64,000 nt of DNA, taken from the NCBI RefSeq assembly GCF_004331255.1, contig NZ_SJOF01000003.1:1-64000 (forward strand). Direction: 5' to 3'. Both the position numbers and the translations under genes were made by a program. Source of the DNA: Acinetobacter sp. ANC 4173 (lineage in GTDB: Bacteria; Pseudomonadota; Gammaproteobacteria; Pseudomonadales; Moraxellaceae). Positions within the stretch are counted from its first letter, which is position 1. Each line of letters starts with the position of its first letter. The notes below the pieces were generated by a model. It made no database searches. It was not told where the DNA came from and saw only the letters and a list, made by a program, of their open reading frames with translations. Positions 27,025 to 36,675 of this stretch are shown here, one piece after another.

Positions 27025-29463
27025 ATGATGAAAAATTGGGTCGATCCTGAAGCCAAAGCGGAAGCTGAACGCTACGAAAATCCTATTCCGAGCCGTACGC
27101 TCATTTTAGAAACCATAGAACAATTAAACTCGCCACAATCGCATGCTGATTTAGTAGAACATTTCCAAATTGCCGATCAAAAGAGCATTGATGCGCTAAG
27201 TCACCGCCTCATTGCGATGGTGCGTGATGGTCAACTCATGAAAGATGGTTTTAAATTTCAACGTATGGCCGATCAACCGAGCTATGAAGCTACGGTCTAT
27301 ATCAACAGTAAAGGCTTTGGTACAGCCAGTATTGCAGGTCATGATGATTTATTTCTACCTGAACGTGAACTCCGCCAAGTCTTTAATGGCGATCGAGTTA
27401 AAGTGCAACAAACTTCGGTTGATCGCAAAGGTAAAGCTTGGGGCTTTATTTCTGAAGTTGTACAACGCCGCGTTAAGCAAATCATCGGAAAAGTTTCGCA
27501 ACATGAAGGTGAATACTTTATTCAACCTGCCAATCCGAATGCACACCAACCCATTACACTAGAAAAAGAGTTGATTGAGCACGCAAAACTCAAACTGGGT
27601 GATTCAGTCCGTATTGCGATTGACGACTACCCAACTCGTGAAGAATTCGCGACGGGACACGTGATCCAGTCTATGGCTGACAAAGCAGATACCGAAATCA
27701 TTATTCCGCAAACCATTCTAGAGTTTGGTTTACCTTATGAATTTCCGGAAGACGTCCTGAAAGAAGCCGAAAGCTTTAAAGAACCCAATACCAAAGACCG
27801 TGAAGGTCGTATTGATTTACGTGACCTGCCTTTAGTCACGATTGATGGTGAGGATGCCCGCGACTTTGATGATGCCGTTTATGCCGAAAAACGTTCTGGC
27901 GGAGGCTATCGTGTAGTAGTGGCGATTGCCGATGTCAGTCACTATGTGCGTATTGGTAAACCGTTGGATGATGAAGCGCAAGAGCGTGGCACGTCAGTTT
28001 ATTTTCCGCATTTTGTGCTGCCAATGTTGCCTGAAGCGCTTTCAAATGGGCTATGTTCTTTAAATCCGCATGTAGACCGTTTATGTATGGTCTGTGATTT
28101 AAAACTTTCCCGTGCGGGTCGCGTGACAGACTTTGAATTTTACCCTTCAGTCATGCATTCCAAAGCACGCCTGACTTATACACAAGTGGCCCAATATTTC
28201 GATGGCGATAGCGCTGCGGTGCCTGAAGACCGTGACGTACGTAAATCACTCAATACCCTGTTCCAACTGTATCAGGTTCTGAAAGATTTACGTGGCAAAC
28301 GCCATGCTATGGAATTTGAAACTGTCGAAACGTATATGACTTTCGATGACTTGGGTGGAATTAATGAAATTCTGCCACGTACGCGTAACGATGCGCACAA
28401 GCTCATTGAAGAATGTATGTTATTGGCGAACGTGGCTGCGGCAGAGTTTGCACTCGAACATGATATTCCAATGCTATACCGTGTGCATGAACCACCTGAG
28501 TTCTCTCGCATTCAAAAAGTCCGTGATTTTGTCAAATTATTGGGTTTAAAATTCCCTGACCAACCCACCCAAGCTGATTATCAGGCGGTGATTGAAGCGA
28601 CCAAAGACCGTATTGATGCACCAAGTATTCATGCAGTGTTATTACGCTCTATGATGCAAGCCTATTACGGCGCGAAAAATGCGGGACATTATGGTCTGGC
28701 TTATGAAGCCTATACCCACTTCACTTCGCCAATTCGCCGCTACCCAGATTTACTGTTACATCGTGCCATTAAAGCCAAATTAGCCGGAAAACCATTCCCT
28801 CTTTCAGGCGCGGCACTGGATGATGCGGGTGAACATTTCTCGCAGACTGAACGTCGTGCAGATGAAGCGTCTCGCTCTGTGACCATGTGGTTAAAATGTC
28901 ATTATATGCAACAGCACTTGGGCGATGAATTTGTCGGGGTGATTTCTGCGGTAGCCGAGTTTGGTTTATTCGTCACCCTAAAAGACTTATATGTGGATGG
29001 TATGGTACATGTCAGTCAATTGGGCGATGACTTCTTTGTCTTTGATCAAGTTAGCCAAAGTCTGGTGGGACAAAACCGTGGACAAACGTTTGGTTTAGGC
29101 GATGAAGTTAAAATTAAAGTGGCTGGCGTCAATCTAGAAGAGCGCAAAATTGATTTTGCGCTGATTCAACAATTGACTCATGCAGGACGTGCGATTCGTA
29201 GCCGTGCCCCACGTATTGCCAAAACAGCAACAGTTCAGCTAAAAGAAGAAACCTTTAATCCTCGCACAGCAAAAGCTCCCGCTGAAGCCCGTGAGTCTGG
29301 CGATCAATCTGTTGTGAAGAAGAAAGCCAAGTCTAAGCCAAGTTCTTATGCTAAAAAAGTCGATAAGAAAGCATCAACGAAAGCAGATGTAAAAGCTAAA
29401 GACAAAGCCAAAAAGAAAAAGGCCAAAAAGAAAAAAGCCAACGCAAAAGTGCGTAGCGAATAA
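27025..29463 (+). CDS. rnr: Ribonuclease R
   Basis: Processive 3'-5' exoribonuclease that degrades structured RNA, rRNA fragments and trans-translated mRNA. It has an N-terminal helix-turn-helix (about 20-80), cold-shock domains, and an RNB domain with the metal-binding motif DGEDARDFDDA (D274, D280, D282, D283). An S1 domain (about 645-730) follows, then a very lysine-rich tail of about 80 residues rich in KKKAKKKK repeats. That basic tail also marks E. coli RNase R, where it aids unwinding and turnover. 812 residues is normal. Confidence 0.96.
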   Translation: MMKNWVDPEAKAEAERYENPIPSRTLILETIEQLNSPQSHADLVEHFQIADQKSIDALSHRLIAMVRDGQLMKDGFKFQRMADQPSYEATVYINSKGFGTASIAGHDDLFLPERELRQVFNGDRVKVQQTSVDRKGKAWGFISEVVQRRVKQIIGKVSQHEGEYFIQPANPNAHQPITLEKELIEHAKLKLGDSVRIAIDDYPTREEFATGHVIQSMADKADTEIIIPQTILEFGLPYEFPEDVLKEAESFKEPNTKDREGRIDLRDLPLVTIDGEDARDFDDAVYAEKRSGGGYRVVVAIADVSHYVRIGKPLDDEAQERGTSVYFPHFVLPMLPEALSNGLCSLNPHVDRLCMVCDLKLSRAGRVTDFEFYPSVMHSKARLTYTQVAQYFDGDSAAVPEDRDVRKSLNTLFQLYQVLKDLRGKRHAMEFETVETYMTFDDLGGINEILPRTRNDAHKLIEECMLLANVAAAEFALEHDIPMLYRVHEPPEFSRIQKVRDFVKLLGLKFPDQPTQADYQAVIEATKDRIDAPSIHAVLLRSMMQAYYGAKNAGHYGLAYEAYTHFTSPIRRYPDLLLHRAIKAKLAGKPFPLSGAALDDAGEHFSQTERRADEASRSVTMWLKCHYMQQHLGDEFVGVISAVAEFGLFVTLKDLYVDGMVHVSQLGDDFFVFDQVSQSLVGQNRGQTFGLGDEVKIKVAGVNLEERKIDFALIQQLTHAGRAIRSRAPRIAKTATVQLKEETFNPRTAKAPAEARESGDQSVVKKKAKSKPSSYAKKVDKKASTKADVKAKDKAKKKKAKKKKANAKVRSE

Positions 29464-29472
29464 CTTTAGATC

Positions 29473-29504
29473 GGTGTTAAGTCTCTGGGCTTAACACCTT
29501 TTTT
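29473..29504 (+). terminator. Terminator of rnr
   Basis: GGTGTTAAG/CTTAACACC stem followed by six T's. The VanW-like gene starts 13 bp later, so that gene depends on read-through or on its own promoter inside rnr. Confidence 0.85.
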
Positions 29505-29516
29505 ATCAAAAACAAT

Positions 29517-30383
29517 ATGAAATTCATTCGACGTTTTATCAATAAACCGATTAGTCAGTATCATCCACTATTTTACTTCTTATCGACCCGTACCCGACGG
29601 GCGTTACGCTATTGGCAATGGAAAACTGATGGCCTAGATTATGCCCAGCAGAAGTGCTCAACCCCTTTGCCTTATCGCGTTAAAAAACATCAATCGGTTT
29701 TAATCCGAAAATTAGGTGACAGTGAGCAGCACTGGCAACACAACAAAGTCATCAATCTAAAAATTGCCAGCCCCTGTATTTCAGGTATTCTGATTGCGCC
29801 CAAACAAACCTTTTCTTTCTGCCAATTGGTCGGGCAACCTACGCAAACCAAAGGCTATGTTGAAGGGATGGAACTGAGTTTTGGTCAAGCACGCGGTGGG
29901 ATTGGCGGTGGAATTTGCCAAATTGCCAATCTGATTCATTGGTTGGTTCTGCATAGCCCACTACAGGTGGTACAACGCGCACAGCACTCCTTTGATCCCT
30001 TCCCCAATCAAGGACGAGTTCTCCCTTTTGGCAGTGGTGCCGCGATCTTTTATAACTATATAGATTATCAATTTTATAATCCGACGCCACATACCTTTCA
30101 AATTCGCTTGTGGTTTAGTGACAAATGTCTGGAAGGAGAACTACGCTGTTCGGCAGATTTGGGTTATGTCTATCATGTGTTTGAACAACAGCATGCTTTC
30201 TTAAAAATTGGTCAAGACTATTATCGACAGAATGAAATCTGGCGCCATCGTAAAGAGAAATATAAAAGTGGTGAAATTCTGGAAAGAGAATGTATGACCC
30301 GTAACTTTGCCAAAGTCTTGTATATTCCTCAGCGTATAGATCAATCCTTTAGCTCTTGGGCTGAATTTAGGTCTGAACAGTAA
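29517..30383 (+). CDS. VanW-like protein
   Basis: A 288-residue protein whose core carries the VanW signature: SGILIAPKQTFSFCQLVGQPT, then GGIGGGICQIANLIHWLVLHSPL, and IFYNYIDYQFYNPT. VanW occurs in glycopeptide-resistance clusters but its activity is unknown, and this isolated copy says nothing about vancomycin resistance. No signal peptide is seen. It lies 50 bp upstream of prlC on the same strand. Confidence 0.82.
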   Translation: MKFIRRFINKPISQYHPLFYFLSTRTRRALRYWQWKTDGLDYAQQKCSTPLPYRVKKHQSVLIRKLGDSEQHWQHNKVINLKIASPCISGILIAPKQTFSFCQLVGQPTQTKGYVEGMELSFGQARGGIGGGICQIANLIHWLVLHSPLQVVQRAQHSFDPFPNQGRVLPFGSGAAIFYNYIDYQFYNPTPHTFQIRLWFSDKCLEGELRCSADLGYVYHVFEQQHAFLKIGQDYYRQNEIWRHRKEKYKSGEILERECMTRNFAKVLYIPQRIDQSFSSWAEFRSEQ

Positions 30384-30432
30384 ACTCAATCAATTAAAAC
30401 TTGATTTCCCGCGCAAGAGCCCCTACATCTAG

Positions 30433-32502
30433 ATGAAGTTTAAAATGAAATGGCGAATGCACATGCACTTAGATCAAGCAACACTACCTGTTCCTCAGTT
30501 TGATCAAATTCAACTTAGCGACTTAAAACAACAAATTGAACAAGCCATTCAACACGGTCAGCAATTTTTAGCTGAACTCACTGCGGTACCTGAACAACAT
30601 GCAGCACAATTGCAAGTTTTAAGTCAAGTCGATGAACTTGAAAACAATATGAGTGAATCATGGGGCGTTTTATCCCACTTAAATGCAGTGATGAACAATG
30701 CCGAAACCCGTGATGTCTATCAGTCTTTGCTGCCTGCACTGAGTGAATATTATACGGCGCTTGGACAACACAAAGTACTGTACCAAACCTATCAACAGGT
30801 CCAAGATTCAGCAGAATTTCAGCAATTACCTGCGGCACAGCAAAGTGCCATCAAACTGGCATTACGTGATTTCAAACTTTCTGGCGTAGCCTTAGAAGGC
30901 GAAGCGAAAAAGCGTTATGCTGAAATCTCAGCGCGTTTATCGCAATTGTCTTCGGACTTCTCCAACCATGTGTTGGATGCCTCTCAGGCTTATTTCAAGC
31001 CTTTAAGCGAAGACCAACTCAAAGGTCTACCTGCCAGCAGCATTGAACTGTTAAAACAATATGGTCAACAACGTGAACTTGAACAAGCGGTTGCCACTTT
31101 AGATATTCCTGTTTATTTGGCAATTATGACCTATGCAGAAGATCGTACTGTGCGCGAAGAATTGTATCGTGCTTATACCACTCGCGCTTCCGATCAGGCA
31201 GAACAAGCTGAATTTGATAATACGGCGGTGATGGAAGAAATCTTGAGTCTACGTCAGGAAATGGCGCAGTTGCTCGGTTTTAACAACTATGCAGAATTGT
31301 CCCTCGCCAGCAAAATGGCACCTGATGTCGACACCGTCGCCAACTTTTTAATCGAGCTGGCAGAGCATGCACGTCAACCTGCTGAACAAGAAATTGCCGA
31401 GCTGAAAGCGATTGCACAACAAGATGCTATTGAAACCCTAGAACCTTGGGATACTGGCTTCTATTCAGAAAAACTTAAAGTTCAGCAATTCAATCTGTCT
31501 CAGGAAGATTTAAAACCATATTTCCCAGCACCGAAAATCATACAAGGCTTATTCAGCATTGTTGAACGCTTATATGGCATTCAAGTTGTGCAACGTGAAG
31601 CCCCTGTTTGGCATCCAGATGCACAATATTTTGAACTGGAAGATCAAGGTCAAGTGGTTGGTGGATTCTATTTCGATCTCTATGCGCGGAGTGGCAAACG
31701 CGGTGGCGCATGGATGAGTGGCTTCCGCTCACGCATGCAAACTGCACAGGGTTTACAAAAACCAATCTGCTATATGGTATGTAACTTTACTCCACCCGTT
31801 GCAGGACAAGCGGCTTTATTGACTCATGATGAAGTCACCACCCTATTTCATGAATTTGGGCACGGCTTGCATCACATGCTGACCGAAGTCGATCATATTT
31901 CTGTGGCAGGGACACATGGCGTGGCTTGGGATGCGGTAGAATTGCCAAGTCAATTTATGGAATTCTGGACATGGGACAAAGAAAGTTTAGATTTACTCAG
32001 CGAGCATATTGAAAGCAAAGCGGTTCTCCCTGAATCCTTACTCAAAGCATTACTCGATGCCCGTTTCTTCCAGTCCGGTATGCAAACCCTACGTCAAATT
32101 GAGTTTGCCTTATTTGATCTGAATATTCATCGAACTGCACCTGCCCTTGATGCAACAGGTATTCAAACGACCTTAGATCAAATTCGTCAGAACTATGCCG
32201 TTGCCCCAACAGCATCTTATAACCGTTTCCAACATAGTTTTAGTCACATTTTCGCGGGAGGTTACGCTGCGGGTTATTATTCCTATAAATGGGCGGAAGT
32301 TTTAGCCAGTGATGCCTTTGATCGTTTCGAACAAGAAGGGATTTTCAACACTCAGACTGGCAAAGAGTTTCGACAGTTTATTCTAGCAGTTGGCGGAAAA
32401 GATACTGCACTTGATGCATTTATCAATTTCCGTGGACGCGAACCCAAAATAGATGCTTTATTACGCCATCAGGGTTGGACGAACGCAGCTAAAACCGCTT
32501 AA
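30433..32502 (+). CDS. prlC: Oligopeptidase A (M3 metallopeptidase)
   Basis: Cytoplasmic zinc peptidase that degrades signal peptides and other oligopeptides. The zinc motif HEFGH is at residues 473-477, with a downstream glutamate in VAWDAVELPSQFME. The 689-residue length and the N-terminal coiled region fit M3 family oligopeptidase A. The start at 30433 is the first ATG; a second in-frame ATG (MKWRMHMH) could also serve. Confidence 0.93.
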   Translation: MKFKMKWRMHMHLDQATLPVPQFDQIQLSDLKQQIEQAIQHGQQFLAELTAVPEQHAAQLQVLSQVDELENNMSESWGVLSHLNAVMNNAETRDVYQSLLPALSEYYTALGQHKVLYQTYQQVQDSAEFQQLPAAQQSAIKLALRDFKLSGVALEGEAKKRYAEISARLSQLSSDFSNHVLDASQAYFKPLSEDQLKGLPASSIELLKQYGQQRELEQAVATLDIPVYLAIMTYAEDRTVREELYRAYTTRASDQAEQAEFDNTAVMEEILSLRQEMAQLLGFNNYAELSLASKMAPDVDTVANFLIELAEHARQPAEQEIAELKAIAQQDAIETLEPWDTGFYSEKLKVQQFNLSQEDLKPYFPAPKIIQGLFSIVERLYGIQVVQREAPVWHPDAQYFELEDQGQVVGGFYFDLYARSGKRGGAWMSGFRSRMQTAQGLQKPICYMVCNFTPPVAGQAALLTHDEVTTLFHEFGHGLHHMLTEVDHISVAGTHGVAWDAVELPSQFMEFWTWDKESLDLLSEHIESKAVLPESLLKALLDARFFQSGMQTLRQIEFALFDLNIHRTAPALDATGIQTTLDQIRQNYAVAPTASYNRFQHSFSHIFAGGYAAGYYSYKWAEVLASDAFDRFEQEGIFNTQTGKEFRQFILAVGGKDTALDAFINFRGREPKIDALLRHQGWTNAAKTA

Positions 32503-32540
32503 ACTACGTCATTATTGTTCACAGGGTGTTGTTAACTGAC

Positions 32541-32747
32541 ATGAAAAGACAGTTTATCGCAGGCGCAAAATGTCCTAAATGCGGAGCTTTAGATCGTGTG
32601 GTTAAAATCATCACTGTGGATGACGAGTGGATTGAATGTATAGAGTGTGAATATACAGAGAAACGCCCGACCCATGTCGAGCCAGCCGAACCTGAATATC
32701 CAGATGAAGTTGGGGTTATTCAATTCAAACCTCGTCAGCCTGAATAA
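32541..32747 (+). CDS. YheV-like zinc ribbon protein
   Basis: A 68-residue protein with two CxxC pairs (C11/C14 in AKCPKCGAL and C33/C36 in IECIECEYTEKRP), the pattern of the YheV family, which is often encoded next to prlC in gammaproteobacteria as it is here (38 bp downstream). A GTG at 32526 would add five residues; the ATG matches the family start MKRxFIAGA. Function unknown. Confidence 0.82.
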   Translation: MKRQFIAGAKCPKCGALDRVVKIITVDDEWIECIECEYTEKRPTHVEPAEPEYPDEVGVIQFKPRQPE

Positions 32748-32763
32748 CAACAAGGTTTAAGTC

Positions 32764-33207
32764 ATGACGTTAGATCAAAGACAAAATTCAAAACTTTTAA
32801 TGGGGATTATTGCTGGACTGGTTGCAGTGGTGGCTATTTTTTTGGCTTACCAATGGATGTCGAGCACTCAACCAAAGCATGAAGTCGAGCAGCAAGTGGT
32901 TCATGCACCTGCAAAACCCGTGGTGAAAGCGACTGTACCTATGGTGGAAAATTCGGCTTCTACGGCGGTTGCAAATACGACTGCTGAAGCACCGATTCAA
33001 TTGGTCGATGAAGCCATTTTAAAACAAGATGTGCCGAAAAATGCCAGCTTGGCCAAAGAAGAAATTGCCAAACTGGATGACATTCAGACACAACTGGATG
33101 AACAAGAGAAAACACTGAAAGCACAACACGCTGATGCAGATGACTTAATTGCCTTGAAAGAAGAACAGGTGAAATTACTCGAAGCCCAACTTGCCAAAGC
33201 TCAATAA
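32764..33207 (+). CDS. Single-span membrane protein with periplasmic coiled coil
   Basis: A 147-residue protein with one N-terminal membrane helix (about residues 12-31) and a Val/Ala/Pro-rich linker. A charged C-terminal coiled coil with Glu/Lys heptads follows (about 95-147; IQTQLDEQEKTLKAQHADADDL). No known domain is recognised. It sits 16 bp after the YheV-like gene and is probably the last gene of the prlC unit. Confidence 0.65.
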   Translation: MTLDQRQNSKLLMGIIAGLVAVVAIFLAYQWMSSTQPKHEVEQQVVHAPAKPVVKATVPMVENSASTAVANTTAEAPIQLVDEAILKQDVPKNASLAKEEIAKLDDIQTQLDEQEKTLKAQHADADDLIALKEEQVKLLEAQLAKAQ

Positions 33208-33677
33208 AATAATTTGATCGAATTCGGCTAGAATGGCTCTGTTTCCCTCTATGCCGAATTTTCTAGCTGATCTGCTCGTGTTGCAGACTCAATCAACAGA
33301 TCATGTATTCGTGAATATCGATTAAAGCTTTGATGAATTACATTCTTCTGATCCTGCCAAAATTTCTCTCCCTTTGATCAGCAATTATTAATGTAATCGT
33401 GTTCTGAGCATGATTAATCCAATAACATAAATTCAATCGATATCAATAGATAGTCGCACCTAAAGGCTCATCGAACTAAATCCATCCGTATCTTCTGCTC
33501 GAATAGAATCCAGAATCAATTGTTACTGCATTCTCTCTAAGCACCCTGTTCTCATCAGATTTTTTAAATTTGTAGCAGCTTCATGGTTTTCACTGTTAAG
33601 GTGGAACATCATAGCTATTTCCGAAATCCTAAAAGCCATCAAGCACCCGAAGGTGCTTGATGTATGACAGTATGTGA
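33208..33677. other. 470-bp intergenic region with possible coding remnant
   Basis: An inverted repeat GAATTCGGC / GCCGAATTTTC (about 33219-33262) could end the prlC unit. On the minus strand a stretch ending at a TAG (33249-33251) reads KFWQDQKNVIHQSFNRYSRI and continues to DQLENSA. The sequence further right (toward 33540) reads coding-like only with several stops and frame changes. This could be a decayed gene of unknown family; I cannot identify it. The rest shows nothing. Confidence 0.3.
33631..33662 (-). terminator. Terminator of the TRAP permease gene
   Basis: Perfect 11-bp stem CATCAAGCACC/GGTGCTTGATG with a CGAA loop. On the minus strand GGCTTTT follows. Confidence 0.85.
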
Positions 33678-35873
33678 TTAATGATACCAACCAAATAATT
33701 TTAAAATATAAGGGGCAAAAGTCACCAACATTAACGAGGGAAATAACACCATAATTGGCAATAACCAACGTTCATAACGATAATAAAATTGGGTGTATTT
33801 TTCTTTGGCTTCAGCATCCGCTGCTCGCACTTCATCATCCCCTACCGACATTCGGGTCAATAAGTGATTCAGTGCAACAGGCGGCGTGACATAGCCCAAT
33901 TCAAAAGCAACCAGTACAATCATCCAGAAATGAATTGGGTGAATACCATTTTCATAAGCCACAGGAGCAACCGTCGCTGCAACCAAAATCACTGCACCAA
34001 ATGGATCGGTCGTCATCCCTATAATTGCAAGCAGTAATGCAATAAAGGCCAGCGAAATATAGATGTTGCCTAAATGCGTTGGTAATAGGGTCACCACTTC
34101 TGAGCGTTCAATCAGTCCGCCAACACTCGCAGATAAGGCCATTAAAATAATTAATGCCCCAATATGTCCCACTGTCTCAGCCGAAGCAAACCAAATCGAA
34201 CTCCCAAAACTGCGCCGATTTGCCGCATGTCCACCATGATCACGTAAAAATTGAGAATTTTTTTCGTGCTCTAATGCCAATCTAGTATGTGCATCTTTAG
34301 GCTCTGGACTAAACTGATCGGCCCACCAGCGATCAAACATAATATAAGCAATCAGTATGATAGGCAGTACAACGGGCGCTGTAAATTCGTCCATTTGCGT
34401 ATCTAAACCATACTTATAAAAAGCAATCACAAGAATAGTAATCACGACGTATGGAATCACTGGAATGCAAGCACGTAGCATTCCCGGAACGGCAACTTTC
34501 GGTGAGTTCACTCGGAAACGGGTTTCTGCCAACCACAGTGAAATTCCCAAGAATACAAAAGCAGTTAACCAAAAAACATACAGACCATGATCGAATAACT
34601 CATCCGAGGTAACATGACGGCTATCAAGCATCGAAATCAGAATAATCAATAAACATGGTCGTATCACCACACCAAGTGAACCCGACATTGCCGAAACAGC
34701 TAAGGCAAACTGACGGCGAGAACCTGCATTCCAAACTTCTTTATAAATGATGGCACCCGCAGCAACCACGAAAATTCCCGATGCACCGGTATACGCTGTC
34801 GGAATCGCAGCAGCAATTAAAATCAACCACGTTAAGGTTTCTGGTGCTAAATTCCACGGGCGTAATATGCCTAAAAATAGATCCATGACACGCGTTTGAG
34901 TCAGCAACATCCCCGCCCAGATGAAAAGGGCTAAATTTAAGAAAATTCCTGAAAATTCAACCAAAATACCGAGATAAATCCCTTGCCCCATTGGATAGTC
35001 CATGAAGAAGGTAAATGCAATGCCTGTAATAATCGCCATGTATGCATATAAAGGGACACTAAGCAGCGCTAGACCGACATTTCCACCTGATTGTTTTGGT
35101 GCTGGAGGCATAAAGAGCTGAAATAAGCTCAAAATTGTCTGGATCACAAATAATCCGATCCAAATCCAATAGCCCGCTAAGGTTTCAAAGGTACTGCTCA
35201 CGCCAGAATTAATCACCGAATGATACTGACTCACAACGGAATAACTCAGTAAGCCATTCCCCATAATCATAAATAAGGCATACACACGGTAATCATTTTT
35301 TGAAGTTGGTGCGCGTAAGCCAATATGATGATATTTCACAGTGGCTGAAATTGCGGCGAAGAACACCATCACCAATAAGATGAGTACACGATTCTCAGAG
35401 CCAAATTTAAAAATACCGAAAAAGCCTGTTTCTATGGTTCTATAGGTGCTTAAACTTGGATGATCATCTAGGTATTTTATCGATTTATCATAAAACTGAT
35501 ATTTTTCTTCACATTGCCGCACACCTGCCAATACGGAAGCACGTACATCTGACTCAGAGGCTGTACCAAAAATATCAGCAAACTCGTCAGCTGAACTGGC
35601 TTGCATTTGAGTACGAACTAAAGCATCAACATCTAGGTGACGGTTACAATCGGGTTTAACAGGTTCCGCTCGAAGAAATGAGTACTGCATACCCACGGTT
35701 TCATTCCCATACAACCGCTCCCCTACACGTAAGAGCTGTCCATGAATCATTTCACCTGTGCCAATAATCAGCGTCAAAATTAACAACAGCAAGATTACAA
35801 ACGTTGAAATCCATTCTGTCCAAATATTCTTGATTAGGTCTAGCCCAGACCTTTTCTGTCCTGCATCCTTCAT
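33678..35873 (-). CDS. TRAP-type transporter, fused large permease subunit
   Basis: A 731-residue inner-membrane protein. The C-terminal part (about 290-725) is a DctM-like large permease with many helices; AAAIPTAYTGASGIFVVAAG and FELGYVTPPVALNHLLTR are typical. The first 290 residues carry an N-terminal helix, a soluble 110-residue periplasmic segment with cysteines (PDCNRH, RQCEEKYQF) and further helices that could stand for the small DctQ subunit. No DctP-type binding protein gene is in the neighbourhood, so partner and substrate are unknown. Upstream is the rhombosortase gene. Confidence 0.82.
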   Translation of the reverse strand: MKDAGQKRSGLDLIKNIWTEWISTFVILLLLILTLIIGTGEMIHGQLLRVGERLYGNETVGMQYSFLRAEPVKPDCNRHLDVDALVRTQMQASSADEFADIFGTASESDVRASVLAGVRQCEEKYQFYDKSIKYLDDHPSLSTYRTIETGFFGIFKFGSENRVLILLVMVFFAAISATVKYHHIGLRAPTSKNDYRVYALFMIMGNGLLSYSVVSQYHSVINSGVSSTFETLAGYWIWIGLFVIQTILSLFQLFMPPAPKQSGGNVGLALLSVPLYAYMAIITGIAFTFFMDYPMGQGIYLGILVEFSGIFLNLALFIWAGMLLTQTRVMDLFLGILRPWNLAPETLTWLILIAAAIPTAYTGASGIFVVAAGAIIYKEVWNAGSRRQFALAVSAMSGSLGVVIRPCLLIILISMLDSRHVTSDELFDHGLYVFWLTAFVFLGISLWLAETRFRVNSPKVAVPGMLRACIPVIPYVVITILVIAFYKYGLDTQMDEFTAPVVLPIILIAYIMFDRWWADQFSPEPKDAHTRLALEHEKNSQFLRDHGGHAANRRSFGSSIWFASAETVGHIGALIILMALSASVGGLIERSEVVTLLPTHLGNIYISLAFIALLLAIIGMTTDPFGAVILVAATVAPVAYENGIHPIHFWMIVLVAFELGYVTPPVALNHLLTRMSVGDDEVRAADAEAKEKYTQFYYRYERWLLPIMVLFPSLMLVTFAPYILKLFGWYH

Positions 35874-36037
35874 ATGTGTTCCTATTTTTTATTTTACTCA
35901 GCACCAATGATGGTGTAGATATCCTTCAAGGACAGAACATCTCCATATTCTGTTCCAATCTTTATTGTTCAGTTTCACTCTGCATGTATTTTGGACTGAA
36001 TAAAATGACTGTTTTTGTTTTCTTTCTGCCTAAAATG

Positions 36038-36619
36038 TCAACTTTTAGAAGTAACTATCCGATAATGAAAAAGAAAATATAATAAACCAAAGACCATTCC
36101 CCAGAATGCGCCCAACAAATGTGCTTCAACCAATACAGGGCTGCCAATCAGTTCCGCTGTTCCCGTATTACCAACCGTGTTTTCCCAAATCAATTTCAGC
36201 ACAATCAGCCCCAGTACTAAGGCAGCAAATTTACGTTCATATGTATAACTTAAGTGGATCAATGCCACTGCGACATAAGCACCGTGCAATACACCTGACA
36301 GTCCAGCATAAGCCTCAATGTCAGGAAAAATGTAATAGAAACTTAAGCTGATACAGACTGAAAGCACGACCAATAAGGCTGCCAAATGCCAGATTCTGAC
36401 GTGGGGGAAAATAAAGGGGAAACAAGCAAAGGCAAGCATATTCAGCAAATAATGTATCCATCCGACATGCACCCAGTGCCCTGTCCAAAGACGCCAGAAT
36501 TGTTCCAACAAATCTGGGCGCCAATAGATAAAATAGTCTGCAAAAATCTGTAAACAGGCAGATATTGAGGCAACTCCTGCAATAAAGACCACCTTTCGAG
36601 CAAAATATGGGTCATTCAT
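36038..36619 (-). CDS. rrtA: Rhombosortase (rhomboid-family intramembrane protease)
   Basis: A 193-residue six-helix rhomboid-family serine protease. The catalytic serine S108 is in YAGLSGVLHG and the catalytic histidine H167 in VEAHLLGAFWG; an H-x8-N pattern in helix 2 (HVGWIHYLLNM) supports the family. Compact length and the GLSGVLHG motif mark the rhombosortase group, which processes GlyGly-CTERM surface proteins. No GlyGly-CTERM substrate is encoded in this window. The next gene on the same strand is the lipoprotein at 36676. Confidence 0.82.
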   Translation of the reverse strand: MNDPYFARKVVFIAGVASISACLQIFADYFIYWRPDLLEQFWRLWTGHWVHVGWIHYLLNMLAFACFPFIFPHVRIWHLAALLVVLSVCISLSFYYIFPDIEAYAGLSGVLHGAYVAVALIHLSYTYERKFAALVLGLIVLKLIWENTVGNTGTAELIGSPVLVEAHLLGAFWGMVFGLLYFLFHYRIVTSKS

Positions 36620-36675
36620 CAGCCTCTCCCTCGATTCCTATAGCAATTCTTGTATTGATACTTCAACGCTATGGG

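Noticed and set aside
29517-30383. Vancomycin resistance determinant
   Set aside because: Only a VanW-like domain is present, with no vanA/vanH/vanX-type genes.
33523-33768. An 81-residue minus-strand frame overlapping the end of the TRAP gene
   Set aside because: It runs through the TRAP terminator and is out of frame with the permease; probably a chance frame.
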